Positions 1-5,545 are shown, numbered from the stretch's first letter. The stretch is DNA of 9,027 bases from Bifidobacterium sp. (GCA_022739095.1 JAIJEI010000072.1:1-9027); one strand, 5' to 3'. Made by a program: numbers and translations. Notes: generated by a model not told the origin, from the sequence alone.

Positions 1-335
1 GAACCGTCCGCCGACTTGGGGTGTACGGCGAGCACGTTCGGGAACGGGTTGCAGCCCCAGGCGCGCGAACGCACGGTTTTGTAGGTCGCCAGATCGAAGC
101 CCATGCGGAAGGCGGCCGTGGTGAAGCGGCTGTTGAGCAGCGGGCCTGCGGGAATGCCGAAAGGCAGGTTGACCGGCTGGCCCAGAAAAGTGGCTAAGGC
201 ACCCTCGCTGGTGGTTCCGGCGGCATCTGCACCGTTGCCATCCTTCAGCGCCTCGGCAAACGCGCCGAACGGCCCTTGCTCATAGTTGTCTTCGTAGCTG
301 CGGCTGACATCGTAAAACGGCTCAAAATCACTCAT
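1..335 (-). CDS. Dihydroorotate dehydrogenase-like FMN enzyme, N-terminal part (cut by window edge)
   Basis: An open frame starts at ATG 335-333 on the minus strand and stays open for 111 codons to the left edge. The protein starts MSDFEPFYDVSRSYEDNYEQ. Around residues 51-92 it has the segment LGQPVNLPFGIPAGPLLNSR, then MGFDLATYKTVRSRAWG. This pattern (N-P-x-G-x-x-A-G near the first strand, then G-F-D followed by x-x-x-K-T-V at the second) is what I expect at the start of the FMN-binding TIM barrel in dihydroorotate/dihydropyrimidine dehydrogenase relatives. Residues 25-48 look like a loose acidic/alanine-rich insert before the barrel. The ribosome site upstream of ATG is weak. It lies in the same direction as leuCD, about 200 bp downstream of leuD, but has its own promoter candidate (433-462). 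The catalytic part lies outside the window, so true pyrD versus a paralogue cannot be decided. Confidence 0.65.
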   Translation of the reverse strand, partial: MSDFEPFYDVSRSYEDNYEQGPFGAFAEALKDGNGADAAGTTSEGALATFLGQPVNLPFGIPAGPLLNSRFTTAAFRMGFDLATYKTVRSRAWGCNPFPNVLAVHPKSADG

Positions 336-432
336 GCTTCAACGATAAGCCACGCCCCGGCCCACAACGCACGATGGGCCAGTCGCCCACGGCTACACGA
401 TGCCGCGATCGGCCAACGGCCCTGGGCCTGCA

Positions 433-462
433 ATTATAGACTCGCCTTTCGGCGAGGCTCAA
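433..462 (-). promoter_or_regulatory. Promoter candidate for the downstream dehydrogenase-like gene
   Basis: On the minus strand TTGAGC (462-457) and a perfect TATAAT (438-433) are separated by 18 nt. Transcription would begin near 426, giving a leader of about 90 nt before ATG 335. The spacer is almost entirely a 6-bp hairpin (441-446 with 451-456, loop of four). The motif match is seen directly. That it is used is inference. Confidence 0.5.
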
Positions 463-495
463 TGCTGGCCTCGCTGCTGTCGCAGCTCGGCACAG

Positions 496-560
496 GGCCT
501 GCCGAAAGCCCACTGGGCTTTCAGCAGGCCGATCGCGGCTAAATAATGCCGCGATCGGCC
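496..560. repeat. Two overlapping long hairpins across the leuD stop codon
   Basis: Hairpin A has arms 496-502/524-530 (7 bp), one mismatch, then 504-511/515-522 (8 bp) with a 3-nt loop. Hairpin B is a perfect 13-bp inverted repeat, 527-539/548-560, with an 8-nt AT-only loop that contains most of the leuD stop codon. A and B share 527-530, so they cannot both form fully. Neither is followed by a U-tract on the minus strand, so a classical intrinsic terminator is not supported. RNA processing, 3'-end protection or a REP-like element are alternatives. Confidence 0.75.
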
Positions 561-1228
561 AACGGCCCTGTCCAATCATCGTCCGGTTCGCGGGCGGACT
601 CGATTTTTTCTTCGGGCCAGTGCTTGGCGGGAATGGTCTTGGGTTTGAAGGGGAACTTTTCGGCGCGCATCTTTTCGTAGGCGGCGATGTCGTCCTCGTG
701 CTGCAGTGTCAGATCGATGTCGTCGTAGCCGTTCATCAGACGCCAACGCACATAGTCGTTGACCTCGAACGGCAGAGTCACGTCGCCGCAGGTGACGGTA
801 CGAGTCTCCAGCGAAACAGTCATCTCGCGGCCGGGCTCTTCCTCCAGCAACTTCCACAGAAGTTCGACGGACTCCTGCGGCATAATCGCGGCCAGCACAC
901 CGTTCTTGGCGGTGTTGCCGTAGAAGATGTCGGCAAAGCTCGGCGCGATGACCACGCGGAAACCGTAATCGTGCAGCGCCCACACGGCGTGCTCACGGGA
1001 GGAGCCGATGCCGAATTCAGGGCCGGCGACCAGAATCTGGCCCTTGCCCGCGTACTCCGGCTTGTTGAGCACGAAGTTCGGGTCTCGGCGCCAGGCATAG
1101 AACAGGGCGTCATCGAAGCCGGACTTGGTCACGCGCTTCAAGAACACGGCGGGAATGATCTGGTCGGTATCGACGTTGGAGCGGCGCAGCGGCACGCCCA
1201 CGCCGGTCAGTGTGGTGAGTTTTTCCAT
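539..1228 (-). CDS. leuD: 3-isopropylmalate dehydratase small subunit LeuD
   Basis: This is the small (swivel-domain) subunit of isopropylmalate isomerase, which with LeuC converts 2-isopropylmalate to 3-isopropylmalate in leucine synthesis in the cytoplasm. Family marks visible are PLRRSNVDTDQIIPAVFLKR near residue 13, then GPEFGIGSSREHAVWAL near residue 69 (the substrate-contacting GxGSSREHA loop), the IAPSFADIFYGNTAKNGVLA block near residue 94, and FEVNDYVRWRLMNGYDDI near residue 153. The length of 229 residues exceeds the roughly 200 of enterobacterial LeuD. The excess is a charged C-terminal tail ending TGPLADRGII, whose codons lie in the duplicated sequence and in the 13-bp palindrome. 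ATG 1228-1226 is preceded by AGGA at 1240-1237. It follows leuC in the same direction with an 82-bp gap. Confidence 0.97.
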   Translation of the reverse strand: MEKLTTLTGVGVPLRRSNVDTDQIIPAVFLKRVTKSGFDDALFYAWRRDPNFVLNKPEYAGKGQILVAGPEFGIGSSREHAVWALHDYGFRVVIAPSFADIFYGNTAKNGVLAAIMPQESVELLWKLLEEEPGREMTVSLETRTVTCGDVTLPFEVNDYVRWRLMNGYDDIDLTLQHEDDIAAYEKMRAEKFPFKPKTIPAKHWPEEKIESAREPDDDWTGPLADRGII

Positions 1229-1257
1229 AACAATTTTCCTTTCGGGGATCTCTCCCC

Positions 1258-1298
1258 CAGTCAGTCTTCGACTGACAGCCCCCTCGTCAGAGGGGGCT
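1258..1298. repeat. Twin-hairpin intercistronic element between leuC and leuD
   Basis: Two adjacent hairpins fill the leuC-leuD gap. The first has arms 1260-1266/1270-1276 (7 bp, loop TTC). The second has arms 1277-1284/1291-1298 (8 bp, extendable by a C-G pair, five G-C pairs in a row). Neither is followed by a U-run before leuD. From general familiarity this pair resembles dispersed intergenic elements common in bifidobacterial genomes, but I cannot search for copies. It may damp transcription into leuD or define an mRNA processing boundary, changing the LeuC:LeuD ratio. Confidence 0.7.
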
Positions 1299-1310
1299 CA
1301 TGTGCTTGAC

Positions 1311-2714
1311 TCAGAGATCGGCGGGGGACGAGATCGTGCCGCGAATAGCGGTGGCGGCGGCTACGGCCGGCGACGCCAGATGCGTACGCGAGCCCTTGCC
1401 CTGGCGGCCCTCGAAGTTACGGTTCGAAGTGGAAATCGAGCGCTCGTTCGGCACCAGCTTGTCCGGGTTCATGCCCAGGCACATCGAGCAGCCGGCGTTA
1501 CGCCATTCGGCGCCAAAGTCCTTGAACACCTTATCGAGGCCTTCCTTCTCCGCCTGCAAACGCACACGGGAGGAGGCCGGCACCACGAGCACGCGGTGGA
1601 TGTTCTCGGCCTTGTGGTGGCCCTTCATAATCGCGGCAGCCTGGCGCAAATCGTCGATACGACCGTTGGTGCACGAACCAATGAACACGGTGTCCACGGC
1701 GATGTCCTTGATCGGCATGCCCGGCTTCAAACCCATGTACGTAATCGCACGTTCGGCGGCGGCTCGCTTGGTGACGTCGGCGATCTTGTCCGGCTCCGGC
1801 ACGGAGGCGGTGATCGGCAGGCCTTGGCCGGGGTTGGTGCCCCACGTCACATACGGGCCGAGCTTGGTGGCGTCAATATCCACCACCTTGTCGAATACGG
1901 CATCGTCATCGGTCTTCAGCGTCTTCCAGTACGCCACGGCCTGATCCCACAGCTCGCCTTCCGGCGCGTGCGGACGGCCCTTCAGGTATTCGAACGTGGT
2001 CTCATCCGGCGCGATCATGCCGGCACGAGCACCGGCCTCGATGGACATGTTGCACACGGTCATACGCTCGTCCATGGTGAGGTTGCGAATCGCCTCACCA
2101 CGGTATTCGATCACGTAACCCTGGCCGCCGCCGGTGCCGATCTTGGCGATAATCGCCAGAATGATGTCCTTGGCGGTCGCGTCCGCGGGCAGCTTGCCCT
2201 CGACGTTGATGGCCATGGTCTTGAACGGCTTCAGGGACAGCGTCTGCGTGGCCATCACGTGTTCGACCTCGGAAGTGCCGACGCCGAACGCCAGCGCGCC
2301 GAACGCGCCGTGCGTCGACGTATGCGAATCACCGCACACGATGGTCATGCCCGGCTGGGTCAGGCCCAGAATCGGGGCGAATGCGTGGACGATACCCTGA
2401 TCGGCGTCGCCCAGCGGGTGCAGGCGCACGCCGAACTCCTTGCAGTTCTTCTCCAAAGTCGTCAACTGCAACGCGCTCGTCTCGTCCGGGTTCGGGCGAT
2501 CGATATCAACGGTCGGCGTGTTGTGATCCTCGGTGGCGATGAGCTGATCCACGTGACGCGGCTTGCGGCCGGCCAAGCGCAGGCCCTCAAACGCCTGCGG
2601 GCTGGTGACCTCATGCATGAGCATCAGATCGATGTGCAGCAAATCAGGAGCTCCGTCGCTGCCCTTGCGCACCAGATGATCGGCCCAGACCTTCTCGGCC
2701 AGTGTCGTTCCCAT
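1311..2714 (-). CDS. leuC: 3-isopropylmalate dehydratase large subunit LeuC
   Basis: This is the catalytic, 4Fe-4S-carrying subunit of isopropylmalate isomerase (aconitase superfamily), acting with LeuD in leucine synthesis. It has 467 residues, the usual length. It starts MGTTLAEKVWADHLV, with HVDQLIATEDHNTPT near 54 and IVCGDSHTSTHGAFGALAFG at 125-144, the signature aconitase motif. The three cluster-ligating cysteines are C347 in FIGSCTNGR and C409 and C412 in GCSMCLGMNPD. The second aconitase signature NERSISTSNRNFEGRQG is at 423-439. No key residue is missing. ATG 2714-2712 has a strong ribosome site, GGAGGA at 2726-2721. It is divergent from the IclR regulator and first in a leuCD transcript. 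Immediately upstream of the ribosome site is a terminator-like hairpin (2727-2758), so expression may be controlled in the leader as well as at the promoter. Confidence 0.98.
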   Translation of the reverse strand: MGTTLAEKVWADHLVRKGSDGAPDLLHIDLMLMHEVTSPQAFEGLRLAGRKPRHVDQLIATEDHNTPTVDIDRPNPDETSALQLTTLEKNCKEFGVRLHPLGDADQGIVHAFAPILGLTQPGMTIVCGDSHTSTHGAFGALAFGVGTSEVEHVMATQTLSLKPFKTMAINVEGKLPADATAKDIILAIIAKIGTGGGQGYVIEYRGEAIRNLTMDERMTVCNMSIEAGARAGMIAPDETTFEYLKGRPHAPEGELWDQAVAYWKTLKTDDDAVFDKVVDIDATKLGPYVTWGTNPGQGLPITASVPEPDKIADVTKRAAAERAITYMGLKPGMPIKDIAVDTVFIGSCTNGRIDDLRQAAAIMKGHHKAENIHRVLVVPASSRVRLQAEKEGLDKVFKDFGAEWRNAGCSMCLGMNPDKLVPNERSISTSNRNFEGRQGKGSRTHLASPAVAAATAIRGTISSPADL

Positions 2715-2720
2715 AGTGGT

Positions 2721-2726
2721 TCCTCC
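2721..2726 (-). promoter_or_regulatory. leuC ribosome binding site
   Basis: GGAGGA on the minus strand sits 6 nt before ATG 2714 and fixes the leuC start. It directly follows a U6 tract at 2732-2727. Confidence 0.85.
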
Positions 2727-2758
2727 AAAAAATTCCGCGCGAGGTATTGTGTTCGCGC
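2727..2758 (-). terminator. Possible attenuator hairpin in the leuC leader
   Basis: On the minus strand a 6-bp all-but-one G-C stem (2758-2753 with 2742-2737, loop of 10) is followed by GGAA and then six T's (2732-2727), directly abutting the ribosome site. This is weaker than a textbook terminator because four bases separate stem and U-run and the stem is short. I see no T-box sequence and no leucine-rich leader peptide upstream, so the trigger for any attenuation is unknown. Confidence 0.4.
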
Positions 2759-2835
2759 CTTGTTCGTGGCATTAGCCTATGTGCTTGCGATGGGCCCGGC
2801 CATGAGCATGCCGGATATTGAGATACGGTCAAATA

Positions 2836-2912
2836 ATGGCCTCGATATGACTCGGATCCGACTCGAACATGGCCTAGGCATGACTCGGTTCCGCTCCAGA
2901 CATGTCTCTTCG
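2836..2912. repeat. Nested 11-bp/33-bp tandem repeat in the leuC-iclR control region
   Basis: Two 33-bp units, 2836-2868 and 2869-2901, match at 24 of 33 positions by eye. Each breaks into 11-mers: ATGGCCTCGAT, ATGACTCGGAT, CCGACTCGAAC, then ATGGCCTAGGC, ATGACTCGGTT, CCGCTCCAGAC, and a decayed one starting ATG at 2902. GACTCG occurs at 2849, 2860 and 2882, so copies are spaced 11 and 22 bp apart. A more decayed unit may precede 2836. The spacing near one DNA turn suggests a side-by-side protein-binding array. No protein is assigned. Confidence 0.7.
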
Positions 2913-2966
2913 GCGTCCACGAACGCCCTTTCAACTTCATGGCCACCCTGTGAGACACTTCCCAAT

Positions 2967-2996
2967 TTGCCATTTCACTATGTGAGATGGCATAAT
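2967..2996 (+). promoter_or_regulatory. Promoter of the IclR regulator gene (near-leaderless)
   Basis: TTGCCA (2967-2972, five of six to TTGACA) and CATAAT (2991-2996) are 18 nt apart. Initiation about 7 nt further would fall near 3003, only a few bases before ATG 3007. That agrees with the lack of any ribosome site there. Usage is inference. Confidence 0.55.
2968..2992. promoter_or_regulatory. 25-bp palindrome, candidate regulator operator
   Basis: Arms TGCCATTTCAC (2968-2978) and GTGAGATGGCA (2982-2992) are inverted repeats with one mismatch around TAT. The palindrome spans exactly the region from the -35 to the start of the -10 of the regulator promoter, so a bound dimer would block it. 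A half-site TGTGAGA also occurs at 2949-2955, 32 bp (three turns) from the same heptamer at 2981. The likely ligand is the adjacent IclR protein itself (autorepression), which is inference from position. Confidence 0.6.
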
Positions 2997-3006
2997 CGCC
3001 CTTATT

Positions 3007-3807
3007 ATGATTGATTCCCAAGAAGAACCATTGAACAACAGCTTGACCGAGTCCGAGCCGGTTGAAGACACCACCGCCAAGGACGATGGGGAAATCCATT
3101 CCGGCGTTGGCGTCCTCGATAAAACCGTAAAGATTCTTGATGCACTGGAGTCCGGCCCGTCTACGCTGGGCCAGCTTGTGGCCGCCACCGGTCTCGCTCG
3201 ACCGACCGCACATCGCTTGGCTATTGCACTGGAACGCCACCGTTTCGTACTGCGCGACCAGCATGGCCGATTCGTACTCGGCTCCCGTTTCGCCGAACTT
3301 GCCGCCGCAGCAGGCGAGGATCGTCTGCTGACCGCCGCCGGCCCGATTCTGCAAACCCTGCTCGATCGCACTGGCGAGTCTGCGCAGATTTACCGCCGCC
3401 AGGGCGATCAGCGCGTGTGCATCGCCGCCGTGGAACGCGCCTCCGGCCTGCGTGATTCCATTCCGGTGGGTGCCATGCTGTCGATGGAAGCCGGTTCCGC
3501 CGCCCAGATTCTTCTGGCTTGGGAGGATTCCGACCGTCTGCACCAGGGATTGCGCCACGCCAAGTTCACCGCCACCAAGCTGGCCGCCGTACGCAAGCGC
3601 GGCTGGTCCGAGTCCGTGAACGAGCGCGAAGAGGGCGTGTGCTCGATTTCCGCCCCGATCCGCAGCGCCTCCGGCCAAGTCATCGCCGCCATCTCGATTT
3701 CCGGCCCGACCGGCCGCATGGGCGCCGCCCCCGGACGCCGCTATGCGCCGCTGGTGATGGCCGCCGGCAAGTACCTCACCGAGGCTCTGGTCAAAGCCGT
3801 TCGCTGA
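3007..3807 (+). CDS. IclR-family regulator of leucine genes (NdgR/LtbR type)
   Basis: This is a DNA-binding regulator of 266 residues. Residues 33-100 form an IclR winged helix: SGVGVLDKTVKILDALESG, then LGQLVAATGLARPTAHRLA as the helix-turn-helix (about 53-72), then the wing RDQHGRFVLGSRFAELA. Residues 105-262 are the IclR effector domain, with TGESAQIYRRQGDQRVCIAA, SGLRDSIPVGAMLSMEAGSA and EREEGVCSISAPIRSASGQV. These blocks closely match what I recall of actinobacterial NdgR/LtbR, which control leuCD and other amino-acid genes and are likewise divergent from leuCD. A 30-residue acidic, probably disordered N-terminal extension precedes the domain. ATG 3007 lacks a ribosome site but fits a nearly leaderless mRNA. 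TTG 3031 is an alternative start. It probably represses or activates leuCD and itself. The effector is not visible in the sequence. Confidence 0.92.
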   Translation: MIDSQEEPLNNSLTESEPVEDTTAKDDGEIHSGVGVLDKTVKILDALESGPSTLGQLVAATGLARPTAHRLAIALERHRFVLRDQHGRFVLGSRFAELAAAAGEDRLLTAAGPILQTLLDRTGESAQIYRRQGDQRVCIAAVERASGLRDSIPVGAMLSMEAGSAAQILLAWEDSDRLHQGLRHAKFTATKLAAVRKRGWSESVNEREEGVCSISAPIRSASGQVIAAISISGPTGRMGAAPGRRYAPLVMAAGKYLTEALVKAVR

Positions 3808-3840
3808 AACATACCAGTCAATCCAACCGATAGCCCAACC

Positions 3841-3890
3841 GGCAGAAATCCCGCGTCACAACGAAAGAGGCGCGGGATTTCTGCCATTTT
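3841..3890 (+). terminator. Terminator of the IclR regulator gene
   Basis: A perfect 15-bp stem (3841-3855 with 3871-3885, loop of 15) is followed by ATTTT at 3886-3890. It lies 34 bp past the regulator stop codon. It is the first of two tandem hairpins in this convergent gap. Confidence 0.8.
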
Positions 3891-3903
3891 GACGGCCTGA
3901 AAC

Positions 3904-3948
3904 GGCAGGAACCCCGCGAGGTATCCGTCGAGGCGCGGGATTTCTGCC
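3904..3948. terminator. Second tandem hairpin between convergent genes
   Basis: Arms 3904-3918 and 3934-3948 pair over 15 bp with one G-U wobble and one mismatch. The right arm plus flanks (3930-3949) is identical over 20 bp to 3867-3886 of the first hairpin. The loop is again 15 nt, but with different sequence. It is a tandem duplicate at a 63-bp offset, and neither side has a good U-run. It probably helps stop the metallophosphatase transcript arriving from the right, or is a repeated element. Confidence 0.6.
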
Positions 3949-4025
3949 ACTAATCGTCCAATACAGCGGAAGGCACCCCGAAACCTCGAATACTTCGCGC
4001 CGCTTTCCGTCTCTATCAGGAACAG

Positions 4026-5339
4026 TTACCTGAATAACCCGGACAGTCGGCTCCATAGCGACGGCTTGCGCAGCAGATCATCGCCTTCGCCCTCGCCGGG
4101 CGCGGCTTGGTTCACCGCATAGGTGTAGGCGCGTTTGGAACTGGGCTTGCCCACCAGTTCACCGAACTCCAGCAATTGCGTGCGCGGCTCGTAAGGGTGA
4201 CGGATATCAAATTCGATCAATCGCGTGGCGCGTTTGGCCGGAGCCGGTCCGTACGTATTGAATCCGCACGTCGGCGTAGCGATAAGCAACAGACCCTCAT
4301 GTTCGCCGACGAAACCGTTGCGATGATCATGCCCGGCCACGACGCCGAAATACCCCTCACGCAGCAATTCGAATTCGTCTGACGCATCCGGGCAGGATAT
4401 GCCCTCTCCCAAATATCCGCCGGGCTGGGTTTGCGATTCGTCCAGCACATAGTAGGTATCGACGTGCGAACGATAGCCCTGCATGGCAAACGCCGCGTTG
4501 GCTGCCACCGGCTTCAGCACGTTGTAATACTCGGGCATCGGCATGTGTTGGAACACCATTGATTTCGCACCGATACGGTCGGGCACGGCGTTCAGGAAGG
4601 CAAGTGCTGCGGGCGACGGCGCGCCGAAGCCGCCGCCATGCACGTAATCGCCGGAGTCAAGAATGACCAGACCCAGCACATTGCGTGTATGGTCAACGTC
4701 CATAACCGGCAGCGCGAAGGTGCCTGGTTCACCGGAGCCAGTGGCACCAACCGACATCCCCACAGCGCCACCCGCTCCACAGGTGTATGCAATCTGGTTC
4801 GGCAAGGTCTCGCTTGGCGGATTGACACAACCGGGGAACTCACGATAGATACCGTCCAGTTCCGCATTGCTTAGCCCGCATTGGAAATCATGGTTGCCGT
4901 ATGTCACGGCCCACGGAATGCCGCGCGCTGCCAACGGCTCGGTGAACTGGCCGATGGCCTTGCGCACCAGCGCTCGGGTATGGTTCAGCGCGGATTCGGC
5001 AATAGGTTCGTCACACCAGCGACGTTTACGGAATGAATCGGCGAACGCCGGATCGTAGCCGGCGATCTGGTTGCCGGAGAAAATCACCAGATCAGGCCGT
5101 GTGGCATCAAGGCTGGCCTCAATCAGGGCGATGGTGTCTTTGGAGACTTTCGGCCCATCCTGAATGTCGGCGATCTGCAGCACGCGGAACTTGCCGGAAT
5201 AGTGGAATTGCAGTCGTCCGAGACGCGCAGAGATAGAAACCGGGCGGCCGTCTTCGGCATCGGCCGGCTTGATACGGGGTTTCGACGACATCCCCTCTGG
5301 CGTACGCTGTGTTTCCGTCATGCCCTCCACTGTACACAC
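4026..5339 (-). CDS. Calcineurin-like metallophosphatase (Dcr2/PAP-like)
   Basis: This is a binuclear-metal phosphoesterase of about 437 residues, cytoplasmic since no signal peptide or membrane segment is seen. The motifs in order are RVLQIADIQDGP (52-63), FSGNQIAGYD (87-96), the hallmark TYGNHD (146-151), FQHMPMPEYYN (263-273) and VAGHDHRNGF (334-343). The HMPMPEYY and GHDHRNGF forms are typical of the Dcr2/class III purple-acid-phosphatase-like branch. The first motif is D-x-Q rather than D-x-H and the second is GNQ rather than GDx, which may be a branch feature. The substrate is unknown. The tail 413-437 is acidic then basic. The start is uncertain: GTG 5339 has no ribosome site, while ATG 5321 and ATG 5291 have GGAGG or GAGGGG very close upstream. 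It is divergent from ppk, with an intrinsic terminator immediately upstream of its start. Confidence 0.85.
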   Translation of the reverse strand: MCTVEGMTETQRTPEGMSSKPRIKPADAEDGRPVSISARLGRLQFHYSGKFRVLQIADIQDGPKVSKDTIALIEASLDATRPDLVIFSGNQIAGYDPAFADSFRKRRWCDEPIAESALNHTRALVRKAIGQFTEPLAARGIPWAVTYGNHDFQCGLSNAELDGIYREFPGCVNPPSETLPNQIAYTCGAGGAVGMSVGATGSGEPGTFALPVMDVDHTRNVLGLVILDSGDYVHGGGFGAPSPAALAFLNAVPDRIGAKSMVFQHMPMPEYYNVLKPVAANAAFAMQGYRSHVDTYYVLDESQTQPGGYLGEGISCPDASDEFELLREGYFGVVAGHDHRNGFVGEHEGLLLIATPTCGFNTYGPAPAKRATRLIEFDIRHPYEPRTQLLEFGELVGKPSSKRAYTYAVNQAAPGEGEGDDLLRKPSLWSRLSGLFR

Positions 5340-5343
5340 AAAC

Positions 5344-5370
5344 GAAAAAGCCCGCCGGAGCGGGCCTTTT
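5344..5370 (-). terminator. Orphan intrinsic terminator just upstream of the phosphatase start
   Basis: On the minus strand a GCCCGC/GCGGGC stem (5365-5360 with 5355-5350, loop of four) is preceded by AAAAGG and followed by five T's (5349-5345). The plus strand also gives a T-run (CCTTTTCT), so it can work both ways. Both flanking genes point away from it, so no known gene ends here. It implies either a small RNA ending at this point or an attenuator in the phosphatase leader. Confidence 0.8.
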
Positions 5371-5545
5371 CTACAAGTTCAACTACTGGAGCAGAATCTC
5401 TGCACAACATCATCGTTGTAACGGTAAGTCTTTCCAATGCTCGTTCAACGTAACAGTCCTCGTGACCATACACTATTTGTGGGCTCTGCTCTGTTCAGTT
5501 GTTCTTGTACCTCATAATCTATTCATCACTTTTGTTTCTCGCAAC
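5345..5545 (-). ncRNA. Possible small RNA or regulatory leader upstream of the phosphatase
   Basis: A minus-strand promoter candidate, TTGCGA (5544-5539) and TAGATT (5521-5516) with a 17-nt spacer, would start transcription near 5509. The orphan terminator ends near 5345, giving an RNA of about 165 nt. Inside it is a small hairpin at 5404-5408/5415-5419. A 19-codon frame from ATG 5469 (starting MVTRTVTLNEHWKDL) exists but has no clear ribosome site. I recognise no Rfam-type RNA. The evidence is the promoter-terminator pairing only. Confidence 0.3.

Larger units (their letters stand above)
391..570. repeat. Duplicated leuD 3' end (direct repeat, 146-bp offset)
   Basis: A 24-bp perfect direct repeat lies at 401-424 and 547-570. 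The right copy is the end of leuD. The left copy, read on the minus strand, spells the codons G-P-L-A-D-R-G-I-V followed by TAG (395-393), which matches the real leuD end G-P-L-A-D-R-G-I-I plus TAG (541-539). Similarity continues more weakly past the stop codon to about 382. The segment between the copies is packed with hairpins. This looks like an insertion or duplication near the leuD stop codon that recreated the end of the gene. Confidence 0.8.

Noticed and set aside
328..579. 83-codon minus-strand frame across the leuD-end duplication
   Set aside because: It lies out of frame over leuD and through the hairpin segment, with Arg/Ala-rich composition from the repeats. The real gene here is the frame starting at 335.
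2777..2965. 62-codon minus-strand frame in the leuC leader as a leader peptide
   Set aside because: It has no leucine run or ribosome site. Its apparent 11-residue periodicity comes from the 33-bp DNA repeat, which is open in several frames.
1125..3014. 629-codon plus-strand open frame antisense to leuC
   Set aside because: It lies wholly across leuCD, whose protein families are unmistakable. The translation is His/Arg/Gly-rich with no family motif. It is the usual open antisense frame of GC-rich genes.
3904..3948. CRISPR-like reading of the two similar hairpins
   Set aside because: There are only two copies, each an internal hairpin with a diverged left arm, and no spacer structure or cas genes.
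3741..4056. Short minus-strand frames containing repeated MAEIPRL-like segments
   Set aside because: The repetition is the tandem terminator hairpins read as codons. The frames overlap known genes at both ends.
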